Below are positions 27,366 through 35,216 of a stretch of DNA of 64,000 bases, in pieces (the first letter of the stretch is position 1; every line of letters begins with the position of its first letter). The stretch is taken from NCBI RefSeq assembly GCF_004362805.1, contig NZ_SNYF01000005.1:186001-250000 (forward strand), given 5' to 3'. Source of the DNA: Algoriphagus boseongensis (GTDB lineage Bacteria > Bacteroidota > Bacteroidia > Cytophagales > Cyclobacteriaceae). The notes below the pieces were generated by a model. It searched no databases and was not told where the DNA came from. It saw only the letters and a program-made list of their open reading frames with translations. Position numbers and translations under genes: made by a program.

Positions 27366-28286
27366 ATGGTAAAAATCCAAGTAAATAAATTACACACATT
27401 GACCGGGCACAATGACTGCATTTATGCCCTGAGTGAGGGGAGCGATCCCCGATTTTTTTATACTGGGGCTGGTGATGGTATGGTCGTGGAGTGGGATTTA
27501 GACAATCCCAAGGATGGAAAATTAATCGCCAAGCTCCCCAATTCGGTTTATGCTTTGGAGGTAGATCGGGAAAGAAATCTCTTGATCATCGGCCATAATT
27601 TTGAAGGGATTCATGTCATTGACTTGAACGAAAACAAGGAAATCTGGAGTTTGCAATTGACCAATCAGGCCATATTTGACATCAAAATCTTCGGAAATGA
27701 GATACTAGTAGGAACTGGAGATGGAATTTTGGTGGTGGTTGGAATTCCGGAGCGAGCAGTTAAGAAACATGTCAAGTTAAGCTCAAAAAGTATCCGGGTG
27801 ATGAGCATTGCACCTGAGAAAAGGCATTTGGCTTTGGGACTCAGTGACCACTCTATAAAAATTCTGGACCTGGCTAATAATTTTGAGCCATTGGCAAATC
27901 TTCAAGGGCATACCAATTCAGTTTTCGCTCTGGGTTTTTCACCTGATGAAAAAATCCTGTGTAGTGGAGGAAGAGACGCTCAATTGAAATTTTGGAACTC
28001 GGGAGATTATTCCCTTTCAGAGAATATCGTGGCACATATGTTTGCCATTAATTATTTATCTTTCAAAGAGGACGGGAATTACTTGGTTACCTGCTCCATG
28101 GATAAGTCAATGAAAGTTTGGGACGTGGAAAACCGCAAATTGCTCAAGGTCATTGACAAAGCCAGAAATGCAGGTCATGGCACCTCCATCAATAAAGTTC
28201 TCTGGAGTACCTATTCCGGTCAGGTAGTCTCCATCTCAGACGACCGGACCATTTCTATCTGGCAAATCGAAGAAAAAAATCTATGA
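27366..28286 (+). CDS. WD40-repeat beta-propeller protein
   Basis: A 306-residue protein made of about seven WD40 blades with no signal peptide, so probably cytoplasmic. Clear repeats are LTGHNDCIYALSEG..., LQGHTNSVFALGFSPDEKILCSGGRDAQLKFW, MFAINYLSFKEDGNYLVTCSMDKSMKVWD and KVLWSTYSGQVVSISDDRTISIW. Such propellers are interaction scaffolds. It overlaps the DivIVA-domain gene by 4 nt (ATGA), so the two products are likely made together and may cooperate. Confidence 0.88.
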   Translation: MVKIQVNKLHTLTGHNDCIYALSEGSDPRFFYTGAGDGMVVEWDLDNPKDGKLIAKLPNSVYALEVDRERNLLIIGHNFEGIHVIDLNENKEIWSLQLTNQAIFDIKIFGNEILVGTGDGILVVVGIPERAVKKHVKLSSKSIRVMSIAPEKRHLALGLSDHSIKILDLANNFEPLANLQGHTNSVFALGFSPDEKILCSGGRDAQLKFWNSGDYSLSENIVAHMFAINYLSFKEDGNYLVTCSMDKSMKVWDVENRKLLKVIDKARNAGHGTSINKVLWSTYSGQVVSISDDRTISIWQIEEKNL

Positions 28287-29266
28287 AGATATCCCCAACC
28301 GCAATTCGGCAAAAAGCATTTGAAACTGCCTTTAGAGGCTATGAAAAGAAAGAAGTATCAGCTTTCCTTGAGGAAATGAGCGTGGCAATGGAGCAAATCA
28401 ACCAGGAAAACCTGGAGCTCCGAAGTAGGCTGCAACAAGTGGAAGCTGAAGCCAAGCGATTGAAGGATGTGGAGGATTCTTTATTTAGAACCTTAAAGAC
28501 TGCAGAAGATACCGGGGCAAGCATTATTACTGAAGCGACAGAGGCAGCAGACCAGATTATAGCCGAGGCGAATCAAATCGCCGAAGAAAGTACCAGAAAT
28601 GCGCATCATTATGCCGATCAGGTAAAGAAACAAGCGGATGAAAATGCTAGAATTATCACTTCAGCAGCTGAGGTGAAAGCCAAAGAGACAATCAAAGAAA
28701 TCCGGGAAAGTATGCAAAGTCTCGTGAGGAGCTATGATGGTCTTTTGGAACAAAGAGAAGCATTAGTAAAAAGTCTGAAGCGCCTTTCTCAGGACGCACT
28801 GAATCAAATCGAACTTTCGGATGCTCATTTTTTCAGAATTGATGCCAAAGCTTACCAAAGAGCTATAGAAGAACTAAGTAGATCCTCTCACTTTACCATT
28901 GCCAACGTTTCGACTTTGGCAGCAACAGTTCCAGCCTCAATCCCTCATAAAGAGGATGAGCCAGAGGAGCAGTTCGAGGAAGATATGGCTGATGCGCATT
29001 TGGATGATGAAACCCAAGAAACAGTCGAGGCATTGGAGCACGAGTTGGAAGAAATGGGAGAAATACCTGCTGAAGAAGAAGTAATGGAGGAGGAAGAGGA
29101 ACCTGTAAAAATGGTTGTGGAAGAAGAAATGGAAGAAATTCAGAAAGAGGAGGAAGAGATTCAGGAGGAAATTGTAGCTGAAAAAGAGCCAGAACAGCCT
29201 AATGAAGAACCTCAGCCTGAAGATCCCAAGAAGTCCTCAGGATCATTTTTTGACCAATTTGACTAA
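28283..29266 (+). CDS. DivIVA-domain coiled-coil protein with acidic tail
   Basis: A 327-residue protein. Residues 1-40 match the DivIVA lipid-binding domain (ISPTAIRQKAFETAFRGYEKKEVSAFLEEM). Residues 40-170 form a long coiled coil (LRSRLQQVEAEAKRLKDVEDSLFRTL...). The last 110 residues are strikingly rich in Glu with Pro, Asp and Met, ending KKSSGSFFDQFD, and are probably disordered. DivIVA proteins mark curved membranes and organise division or polar growth in Gram-positives; the role in Bacteroidota is not established. It is coupled to the WD40 gene upstream and folB downstream (TAATG). Confidence 0.85.
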   Translation: MKISPTAIRQKAFETAFRGYEKKEVSAFLEEMSVAMEQINQENLELRSRLQQVEAEAKRLKDVEDSLFRTLKTAEDTGASIITEATEAADQIIAEANQIAEESTRNAHHYADQVKKQADENARIITSAAEVKAKETIKEIRESMQSLVRSYDGLLEQREALVKSLKRLSQDALNQIELSDAHFFRIDAKAYQRAIEELSRSSHFTIANVSTLAATVPASIPHKEDEPEEQFEEDMADAHLDDETQETVEALEHELEEMGEIPAEEEVMEEEEEPVKMVVEEEMEEIQKEEEEIQEEIVAEKEPEQPNEEPQPEDPKKSSGSFFDQFD

Positions 29267-29631
29267 TGGGAAAAGTAGCCCTTGAGGGAATTGAATTTCA
29301 CGCGTACCATGGAGCCTATCCAGAGGAGTCTGTCCTAGGAAACCGCTTCACTTTGGATCTGGAATTAGAGACAGATTTCAGGGAAGCCATGCTCCACGAT
29401 AGTCTCAAGGATACGGTTGATTATGCGAAACTTTATCAATTGATAAAAGCCAGAATGGATGTCAAAGTCAAGTTGCTGGAACATCTTGGCCATCGCATCA
29501 TTTCAGATATTCTGGAAGTTTATCCCAAGGTGAAAACTGTTAAACTGACCCTTAAAAAACATCATCCGGCTTTAGGTGGAATCGTGCAATATTCTGCGGT
29601 GACAGTTTGCTATCCGGAGGATTTTTCCTGA
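29266..29631 (+). CDS. folB: Dihydroneopterin aldolase
   Basis: Folate pathway: dihydroneopterin to 6-hydroxymethyl-dihydropterin and glycolaldehyde. The 121-residue T-fold protein shows LEGIEFHAYHGAYPEESVLGNRF with the conserved Tyr and Glu, DTVDYAKLYQLI, LLEHLGHRI and the C-terminal LTLKKHHPALGG. Full family length. Its start codon overlaps the stop of the DivIVA gene by one base. Confidence 0.93.
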   Translation: MGKVALEGIEFHAYHGAYPEESVLGNRFTLDLELETDFREAMLHDSLKDTVDYAKLYQLIKARMDVKVKLLEHLGHRIISDILEVYPKVKTVKLTLKKHHPALGGIVQYSAVTVCYPEDFS

Positions 29632-29637
29632 AAAAGG

Positions 29638-30096
29638 ATGTATACCCGGTCCGAAACATCCAAAATCAAAACTGAATTCTGGATTGCCTTTGGGCAATAC
29701 ATGAAGCCAGTTCCTAATGCCCAGGGTAGAAAGATCAACTGGCCCAATTACCGAACAGGGATTAAAGACATTTACTTCCGAATGCGTGCTGAGCGTGAAT
29801 TTGCCTCTATTGGCATAGAACTAGGACATCATGATCCAGAGCTTCAGGAGTTATTTTTTGATCAATTCAAAGAATTGAAAAACCTGCTGAAATCCAGTTT
29901 AAAAGAAGATTGGGATTGGAAGCTCCATAGCCAAAATGAATTGGGACAGACCGTTTCAAAAATTGAGAAAATTTTACCTTCAGTAAATGTGTTGGAAAAG
30001 GAAGATTGGTCAAAAATCATTTCCTTTCTCAAGCCTAGAATCATCGCGCTGGATGAGTTTTGGGATAATGTGAAGCCGGGGTTTGAGGATTTTTGA
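29638..30096 (+). CDS. DUF4268 family protein
   Basis: A 152-residue protein of the DUF4268 type, recognised by TEFWIAFGQYMKPVPNAQGRKINWPNYRTGIKDIYFRMRAEREFASIGIEL. The conserved Trp-rich N-terminal half and the terminal LDEFWDNVKPGFEDF are typical. Related domains occur near restriction-like or DNA-binding proteins, but the function is unknown. It starts 6 bp after folB and ends 11 bp before the first REP-like palindrome. Confidence 0.75.
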   Translation: MYTRSETSKIKTEFWIAFGQYMKPVPNAQGRKINWPNYRTGIKDIYFRMRAEREFASIGIELGHHDPELQELFFDQFKELKNLLKSSLKEDWDWKLHSQNELGQTVSKIEKILPSVNVLEKEDWSKIISFLKPRIIALDEFWDNVKPGFEDF

Positions 30097-30107
30097 AAAA
30101 GTACTAA

Positions 30108-30200
30108 TAGCCCCAAGGGGGCAAAATAGCCAAGCAAATGGCATAGCCATTTGAAAAAATGCCAAGGTCGTATTAGGAGATAGCCCCAAAGGGGCGAAAC
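30108..30200. repeat. Left REP-like palindrome set of the transposase locus
   Basis: Two GCCCC-rich palindromes flank a separate hairpin. The first (30108-30127) reads TAGCCCCAAGGGGGCAAAA and the second (30179-30200) GCCCCAAAGGGGCGAAAC. Between them CAAATGGC-ATA-GCCATTTG (30135-30153) forms an 8-bp stem. The palindromes recur in inverted orientation on the other side of the transposase gene. Confidence 0.8.
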
Positions 30201-30209
30201 GAATACCAG

Positions 30210-30662
30210 TTAATCCCAAATATATCTCTCATCATATTCAACATGGTATTTTTTCAAAAAAGCGAGGTATTCCTTCTGAAAAGAATTTTTCTGATGATGC
30301 AGTTCTTGATTAAGGATGTAATCCCGAACGATGCTTACCTGACTTGGATTGACTGAAAAAGCTCCATACCCATCCTGCCAATAAAAATCTTTCAATTCAG
30401 AAGAAAGGGTCTTCATGTATTTTGAGGAATGGGTTTTCAAGTCCTCCATAAATTTTATTAAAGTGATTTTTTTAGACAGTAAACAAAGGATATGAACGTG
30501 ATCTCGATGTCCTCCAATTTGAATCGGTTGACAATCCTGATTCTTACAAATCCCTCCTAGGTAGGCATAGAGTTTTTCATCAAAGGGTGGATAAATAAAG
30601 GGTCTTCTGAGCTTTGTGCTAAAAATAATGTGGAGGTAATTCTTGACAAATGACTGTGGCAT
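30210..30662 (-). CDS. IS200/IS605-like Y1 transposase (REP-associated tyrosine transposase type)
   Basis: A 150-residue HUH single-strand nuclease. The metal-binding HUH motif is in GGHRDHVHIL (His55 and His57) and the catalytic tyrosine in IVRDYILNQE (Tyr115); the C-terminus HHQKNSFQKEYLAFLKKYHVEYDERYIWD is typical of this subgroup. No TnpB is present. REP-like palindromes lie on both sides (within 5-10 bp of each gene end), as for RAYT proteins that process REP/BIME elements. The gene looks intact, so it may be an active IS200-type element or a domesticated RAYT; the flanks favour the latter. Confidence 0.88.
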   Translation of the reverse strand: MPQSFVKNYLHIIFSTKLRRPFIYPPFDEKLYAYLGGICKNQDCQPIQIGGHRDHVHILCLLSKKITLIKFMEDLKTHSSKYMKTLSSELKDFYWQDGYGAFSVNPSQVSIVRDYILNQELHHQKNSFQKEYLAFLKKYHVEYDERYIWD

Positions 30663-30666
30663 AAAA

Positions 30667-30760
30667 GTTTCGCCCCTTTGGGGCTTTAGGATAATTATTC
30701 CAAATTAAATCAGCGAAGGGTTTTACCCTTCGCTGGTAAATTTTGCCCCTTTGGGGCTGA
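30667..30760. repeat. Right REP-like palindrome set of the transposase locus
   Basis: GTTTCGCCCCTTTGGGGC (from 30667) is the reverse complement of the inner left palindrome, and TTTTGCCCCTTTGGGGCTGA (30741-30760) matches the outer left one. A perfect 11-bp hairpin (CAGCGAAGGGT with its complement, 30711-30735) lies between them. The layout mirrors the left side. Confidence 0.8.
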
Positions 30761-30820
30761 ATTTTTAGAATTTTCCAAAAAAATCAAGGAACTCAAGACA
30801 ATGAAAAGAAAACCTCAAGC

Positions 30821-31354
30821 CTATTTCAATCCCGCAATCAATTGATTCAAAGCGAATTTGATTTCCTTGGAATTTAGTACTTCGTTTGCAGTTAAAAGTC
30901 CTGTTCCGGTTCCCATCCAAAGCACCTCGTTAGTTTTTGCATCTTGAATTAGGAAAATTACTTTTCCATATTGTCCGTACTCGGTTCGAGGTGGAGAGTA
31001 AGAATTGCTGTCAGTCAATCCTACTGTGCTTGAAAAACCCAAGACTTCTTTTTCAAAATCTACCGAAGTAATCACACTCTGAATCAAAAGTTCGGGGTTT
31101 TCATCTACCGGTGCGAAGCCGTTTTCAATCAGTTTCTTTTCAAAAATCCGGTTTACTTGAGCGGTATTTTTCGTAACATCTTTTGTCTCGATTACTTTGA
31201 AAGTTTTCTTATCAGCCAAATCTGAGGATTTGGTGATTTGATCTACGGTTAATTTTTCAGAGTATTTGGTTCTTTGATCTGCAGTGACTGAGTCGGAGAC
31301 TTTGCAGGAGCATAGCGCAAAAATTGTGAGGAGGACTGCTAAAATAGTTTTCAT
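30821..31354 (-). CDS. Putative lipoprotein, DUF4136-like
   Basis: A 177-residue protein with signal MKTILAVLLTIFALCSCKVSD and a likely lipobox at the second Cys. The body (KKTFKVIETKDVTKNTAQVNRIFEKKLIENGFAPVDENPELLIQSV, later YGKVIFLIQDAKTNEVLWMGTGTG) resembles DUF4136 envelope lipoproteins, in which a variable number of residues link an N-terminal strand to a W-x-G strand. Function unknown. Assignment is by pattern only. Confidence 0.65.
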   Translation of the reverse strand: MKTILAVLLTIFALCSCKVSDSVTADQRTKYSEKLTVDQITKSSDLADKKTFKVIETKDVTKNTAQVNRIFEKKLIENGFAPVDENPELLIQSVITSVDFEKEVLGFSSTVGLTDSNSYSPPRTEYGQYGKVIFLIQDAKTNEVLWMGTGTGLLTANEVLNSKEIKFALNQLIAGLK

Positions 31355-31432
31355 GGTTTTTTGGTTTAGGGAAGAATAATTAATGAGACGTAAACTAAAA
31401 AATAAAGTTCAATAATTTTCACGATCAGAGCT

Positions 31433-31927
31433 TTAGAGTGACTTTTTGCTGTAGGTAAATGTCTCGATTTTCGGTTCTCCACTTTCTGAAATGTTCACTT
31501 GAAAAATCAGCTGACCACCTTTGCGCTCGATTGTCAAGCCGTCAAACCATGCCTTGTTCTCAGTCATTTCGATCAACTTAAAGGTGGTCCATTCCTCTTT
31601 TTCTTCCCATCCTGTAAGGTCTGCACTGAAATGTTTCAATTTCATGGATATGCTTTCTCCCTCCTGGACAAGATTCATGAATTCGGAAAAAACCAATTTT
31701 CCATCCTGCCAAAATCGGAAAGTACCCACCATATGTCCATCTACAGCGGGCATCCAGACTTCCTCACATTCTCCTCCCAAACCAGGCCCGGCCCAATAGC
31801 CAACCATCCAGTGTAAGTCATCGACCTTCCCTTTTCCAGGTGTATCTTCAGGACTTAGCTGCTTGACTTGGGATAAGGTAGTGTGACTGATTGTCAGGAA
31901 AAGGAAAAATGAAAATAAAGCCTTCAT
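31433..31927 (-). CDS. DUF6265 family exported protein
   Basis: A 164-residue protein with a signal peptide (MKALFSFFLFLTISHTTLSQ). The mature part starts LHWMVGYWAGPGLGGECEEVWMPAVDGHMVGTFRFWQDGKLVFSEFM, the hallmark of DUF6265, a lipocalin-like beta-barrel with a conserved W-x-G and EEVW. Function is unknown; such folds usually bind small hydrophobic ligands. Probably a single gene. Confidence 0.82.
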   Translation of the reverse strand: MKALFSFFLFLTISHTTLSQVKQLSPEDTPGKGKVDDLHWMVGYWAGPGLGGECEEVWMPAVDGHMVGTFRFWQDGKLVFSEFMNLVQEGESISMKLKHFSADLTGWEEKEEWTTFKLIEMTENKAWFDGLTIERKGGQLIFQVNISESGEPKIETFTYSKKSL

Positions 31928-31960
31928 CGGGATATTGTTTCCCTGAAGATATTCAAAAAA

Positions 31961-32275
31961 TCAAAGATCATGACGTTTGGGGAGGTCGGGATTCACAAAG
32001 GTAAATCCTCTAGCCTCATCTCCCTCGAAGAAATCTATCTGCATCCCCATTAAAAACATGAAGTGTCTTTTTTCGATCAAAACGGGAATTCCTGCTATTT
32101 CAAACTCTTGATCCTCAGGCTTTGATTTGTCAAAACCCAATGCATAAGACATTCCTCCGCATCCTCCTCCTTTGACCCCAACCCGCAGAAAATAATTTTC
32201 CGGGATATTTTTATTGGCCATGATATGTTTGATTTCGGCCTCTGCTTTTGGGGTGATTTGTATAGGAACTAGCAT
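31961..32275 (-). CDS. HesB/IscA-like protein lacking the C-terminal Cys-Gly-Cys
   Basis: A 104-residue A-type carrier fold: PIQITPKAEAEIKHIMANK, LRVGVKGGGCGGMSYALGF and ARGFTFVNPDLPKRHDL. The first conserved Cys is present (GGGCGG), but the usual CGCG after FxNP is replaced by LPKRHDL, so two of the three Fe-S ligands are missing. A canonical paralogue is at 39682. The ATG at 32275 is used since upstream residues do not belong to the family. It may be a cluster-free or regulatory homologue. Confidence 0.82.
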   Translation of the reverse strand: MLVPIQITPKAEAEIKHIMANKNIPENYFLRVGVKGGGCGGMSYALGFDKSKPEDQEFEIAGIPVLIEKRHFMFLMGMQIDFFEGDEARGFTFVNPDLPKRHDL

Positions 32276-32387
32276 GGGAGAAAAATCAAAAATTGAGGGC
32301 TTTGGTTCAGAAATTTCTTCAAAATTATAGAATCGGCCGGTTTTTTGACCAATCAGAATTACGATATTCGAAAACAAAATCAATTTC

Positions 32388-32909
32388 ATGGAATACTTCT
32401 TAGAGCTTTTGAAACTCATTCTTCCGGCAGGTGCAGTTCTTTATGGGATGTATTTGGTTGTGATGTCTTTTCTTTCCAAAGAGCGGGAAAAGATGCTGGT
32501 GGATTTAAAAACACAAAACACACAGACTATACTTCCGATTCGTCTTCAGGCTGCTGAGAGGCTTTGCTTGTTGTTGGAGCGAATCACTCCAAATAACTTG
32601 GTGAGAAGATCCAATCCAAGCCAGTTTTTGGCGGCTGAGCTACACCCCATGCTATTGAATGAGGTTAGGGAAGAATTCAATCACAACTTGAGTCAGCAGG
32701 TTTATTTCTCCGATAAAACTTGGGAAGCAGTGAGAAGAGCTGTGGAGGAAGTTGTCACCATCATTAACTTAAGCAGGCAATCTCTTGAGTCTGAGGCTTC
32801 CGGGATGGATTTGGCAAAGGCTATTTTTGCCCTGTCTCTGGAAAGAAAAAATGATGCAATTTCCTATGCTTTGAAAGAGGTCAAATCCGAAGTTCAATTG
32901 TATTTCTAA
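32388..32909 (+). CDS. DUF7935-type membrane-anchored protein
   Basis: A 173-residue protein with one N-terminal transmembrane helix (LLKLILPAGAVLYGMYLVVMSFL) and a helical cytoplasmic part containing IRLQAAERLCLLLERITPNNLVRR and LSQQVYFSDKTWEAVRRAVEEVVTIIN. This pattern is conserved in Bacteroidota (DUF7935 as I recall it). Function is unknown. First gene of a five-gene run ending in dtd; 5 bp to the next gene. Confidence 0.7.
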   Translation: MEYFLELLKLILPAGAVLYGMYLVVMSFLSKEREKMLVDLKTQNTQTILPIRLQAAERLCLLLERITPNNLVRRSNPSQFLAAELHPMLLNEVREEFNHNLSQQVYFSDKTWEAVRRAVEEVVTIINLSRQSLESEASGMDLAKAIFALSLERKNDAISYALKEVKSEVQLYF

Positions 32910-32914
32910 AGACT

Positions 32915-33331
32915 ATGGAGCCATTTACCGAAAAATCTCAAGGAATAATCGACCGTGCAAAAGCCATGTTTGGTAAGCAGGTGGAAGTGATTGTCCGTCA
33001 GGAGCAGAAATTGATTGAATTGGTTCAAAATGTAGTAGCAAAAATTTCCAGAGTTGGTCAAAATCCAAAAGTTCAGAAGTTTTTAAAGCCCATCCAGATT
33101 TTCATTCGAATGATCAAAGCCCATTTTCGAGGAGAACACAAAATTGCATTTAGCACCTTGGGTCTGATAGTTTTGGCTTTGGTTTACTTCCTTTCTCCTA
33201 TCGACTTGATTCCTGATTTTCTTGGTTTTTTGGGTTTTGCTGATGATCTATCTGTCGTCATGGCGATATATGCCAAAGTAAGAGACGAAGTGGAAAGTTT
33301 CTTGGAATGGGAGCGAACCCAAGAAGTATAA
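32915..33331 (+). CDS. YkvA/DUF1232 family membrane protein
   Basis: A 138-residue protein. The C-terminal part has the DUF1232 signature (FSTLGLIVLALVYFLSPIDLIPDFLGFLGFADDLSVVMAIYAKV), a short membrane hairpin with SPIDLIPD and a conserved DD. The N-terminal 70 residues are an amphipathic helix region. Function unknown; the family is small and widespread. Confidence 0.88.
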   Translation: MEPFTEKSQGIIDRAKAMFGKQVEVIVRQEQKLIELVQNVVAKISRVGQNPKVQKFLKPIQIFIRMIKAHFRGEHKIAFSTLGLIVLALVYFLSPIDLIPDFLGFLGFADDLSVVMAIYAKVRDEVESFLEWERTQEV

Positions 33332-33360
33332 ATCCTGTTTCCTTTCCTAAACATTGCGGA

Positions 33361-33984
33361 ATGGAATCTTTAAGTCACCCAGTCACACATTTGATTTTTG
33401 AAAAAGGGTTTACCTACCCGGAGTTTGTGAAATTTACTGAATTGCTAGTTCAGGAAAATAGAACCACCGGTGCCAATCAAAGCCCTGCTTATCTGGATTA
33501 TACCCGAATGTCCTTGCAACGGATGAATCGCTGGAATAAAACTGCTAAGGTTTCCCCGGAAATGGAGAAATTGATTCAGTATATCATTGAGCCACAAAAG
33601 TGGCTGATTATCAATGAAGCCTGGTGTGGAGATGGGGCTCAATCCATTCCTTACATTGCCAAATTAGCCGAGCTAAATCCTTTAATTGAGCTACGTATCA
33701 TCATGCGGGATGAATACCCTGAAATCATGGATGAATATTTGACCAACGGGGCTCGTTCAATTCCTAAAATGGTCGCCTTTACCGGAGATTTGAAATGCGA
33801 ATTATTTACTTGGGGACCAAAGCCAAAGTATCTTTTGGACAGATACAAAGAATATAAGCATGATTCCAAGGGCCTTCCCTACAAGGAATTTCAGGAAGAG
33901 GTGCATCTTTGGTATGCAAGAAATAAGAATAAGGATTTGGAGGAAGAGCTTTATCCCTTAATTAAATCTACTTTGATCTCATGA
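33361..33984 (+). CDS. Thioredoxin family protein with atypical active site
   Basis: A 207-residue protein resembling the thioredoxin_9-type family. The segment WLIINEAWCGDGAQSIPYIAKLAELNP is the thioredoxin active-site region, with CGDG where CxxC is expected, and SIPKMVAF provides the cis-Pro. With only one active-site Cys, a classical dithiol reaction is unlikely. Cytoplasmic (no signal). The ATG at 33361 fits the family N-terminus. The last 4 nt overlap the next gene. Confidence 0.82.
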   Translation: MESLSHPVTHLIFEKGFTYPEFVKFTELLVQENRTTGANQSPAYLDYTRMSLQRMNRWNKTAKVSPEMEKLIQYIIEPQKWLIINEAWCGDGAQSIPYIAKLAELNPLIELRIIMRDEYPEIMDEYLTNGARSIPKMVAFTGDLKCELFTWGPKPKYLLDRYKEYKHDSKGLPYKEFQEEVHLWYARNKNKDLEEELYPLIKSTLIS

Positions 33985-34700
33985 AAATCGCCTTGATATC
34001 CGGAACCTCTGGAATGGTGGGAATGCAGCTGCTCCATCAACTTTTGAAAAGTCCAGAATACAGTTTTGTACTTAGTGTAGGACGGAGAAAGTTGGCGCTT
34101 AAGCATGATAAACTGATCCAAATAGAAGGGGACATGTCCAAGATTTTGGAATGGGATTGGGAAGACAAAGTAAAGTCTCAAACTTTGGGAGGAGAATACC
34201 ATTCGTTTGTAGAAGCAATTCATGCTAAATCGGCGGAAATTCATGCTTTTTCCAGCATTGGAACCACTATCAAAGTCGCCGGTTCTCAGGAAAAATTCTA
34301 TGCCATCGACCATGATCTAGTCATTTCCTTTGCGGCTTGGGTGAAAAAATTAGGAGCCAGAAAATTCCTTTATGTTTCTGCAATGGGTTCTGATTCTACT
34401 TCTTCGATTTTTTATAACCGGGTTAAAGGCGAAACAGAAGAGGATCTCAAAGCTTTTAAATTTGACTATGTCGGACTTTTCCGTCCTTCCCTTTTATTGG
34501 GAAATAGACATGAATTCCGTCTTGGCGAGCAGGTAGCTTCAATTGTGATGAAGCCCATGGTTTGGCTGAAATTATTTAAAAACATTCGACCGATTTATGA
34601 TCACCAGGTGGCCAAGGCGATGGTGAAAACTGCACTTGACTCCAAAGATCAGCAAGCAGATATCATCACTTCCGGACAAATGCAAGATTTAAGTAAATGA
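33981..34700 (+). CDS. Atypical SDR / NAD(P)H-binding oxidoreductase
   Basis: A 239-residue Rossmann protein similar to TIP30/HTATIP2-like atypical SDRs. Visible are ALISGTSGMVGMQLLHQLL (Gly-rich loop), HAFSSIGTTIKVAGS, ARKFLYVSAMGSDSTSSIFYNRVKGETEEDL (a Tyr/Lys-type NRVKGE motif) and FRPSLLLG. Substrate unknown. It overlaps both neighbours by 4 nt, so it is translated as part of the operon. Confidence 0.85.
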   Translation: MKIALISGTSGMVGMQLLHQLLKSPEYSFVLSVGRRKLALKHDKLIQIEGDMSKILEWDWEDKVKSQTLGGEYHSFVEAIHAKSAEIHAFSSIGTTIKVAGSQEKFYAIDHDLVISFAAWVKKLGARKFLYVSAMGSDSTSSIFYNRVKGETEEDLKAFKFDYVGLFRPSLLLGNRHEFRLGEQVASIVMKPMVWLKLFKNIRPIYDHQVAKAMVKTALDSKDQQADIITSGQMQDLSK

Positions 34701-35149
34701 TAGCAGTAATTCAGCGTGTTTCAGAATCTTCCGTTAAAATCGAAGGGAAAGTCAAATCAGAAATCGGTATCGGATTGATGATTCTTCTAGGGATTGAGGA
34801 TGCTGATAACCAAGAAGATATTAATTGGCTTTCTAAGAAAATTGTCAACCTAAGAATTTTCCCAGATGAAAACGGAGTGATGAATCGGAGTGTATTGGAA
34901 GTAGGAGGAGAGATTCTTTTGATTTCTCAATTTACACTTCATGCCAGCACCAAAAAAGGAAATCGCCCTTCCTACATCAAGGCGGCTAAGCCGGATTTTG
35001 CCATTCCCATGTATGAAAAGATGATATCTGCTTTGGAAAATGAGTTGGGAAAATCGATAGGAACGGGGGAGTTTGGGGCGGATATGAAAGTTAGCCTGAT
35101 CAATGACGGGCCAGTCACGATCGTTATCGACTCGAAAAATAAGGTATAA
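34697..35149 (+). CDS. dtd: D-aminoacyl-tRNA deacylase
   Basis: Removes D-amino acids from mischarged tRNAs. The 150-residue protein has both signature blocks: ILLISQFTLHASTKKGNRPSY and the C-terminal SLINDGPVTIVIDS (N-x-GPVT motif), plus NLRIFPDENGVMNRSV. Full family length. Last gene of the operon, closed by a strong terminator. Confidence 0.95.
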   Translation: MIAVIQRVSESSVKIEGKVKSEIGIGLMILLGIEDADNQEDINWLSKKIVNLRIFPDENGVMNRSVLEVGGEILLISQFTLHASTKKGNRPSYIKAAKPDFAIPMYEKMISALENELGKSIGTGEFGADMKVSLINDGPVTIVIDSKNKV

Positions 35150-35184
35150 AAAAGGCCAGCATATCAATCTTGCTGGCCTTTTCA
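35149..35184. terminator. Bidirectional terminator, dtd / metalloprotease
   Basis: A 12-bp perfect inverted repeat (AAAAGGCCAGCA and TGCTGGCCTTTT) between two convergent genes, with an A-run on one side and a T-rich tail on the other. Confidence 0.85.
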
Positions 35185-35216
35185 ATTTAGGAGTTTCGCT
35201 TCCAACTCCTTAGCGA

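Noticed and set aside
32276..32419. N-terminal extension of the IscA-like protein from an upstream ATG
   Set aside because: The extra 48 residues have no family match and would overlap the divergent gene; the ATG at 32275 begins the conserved fold.
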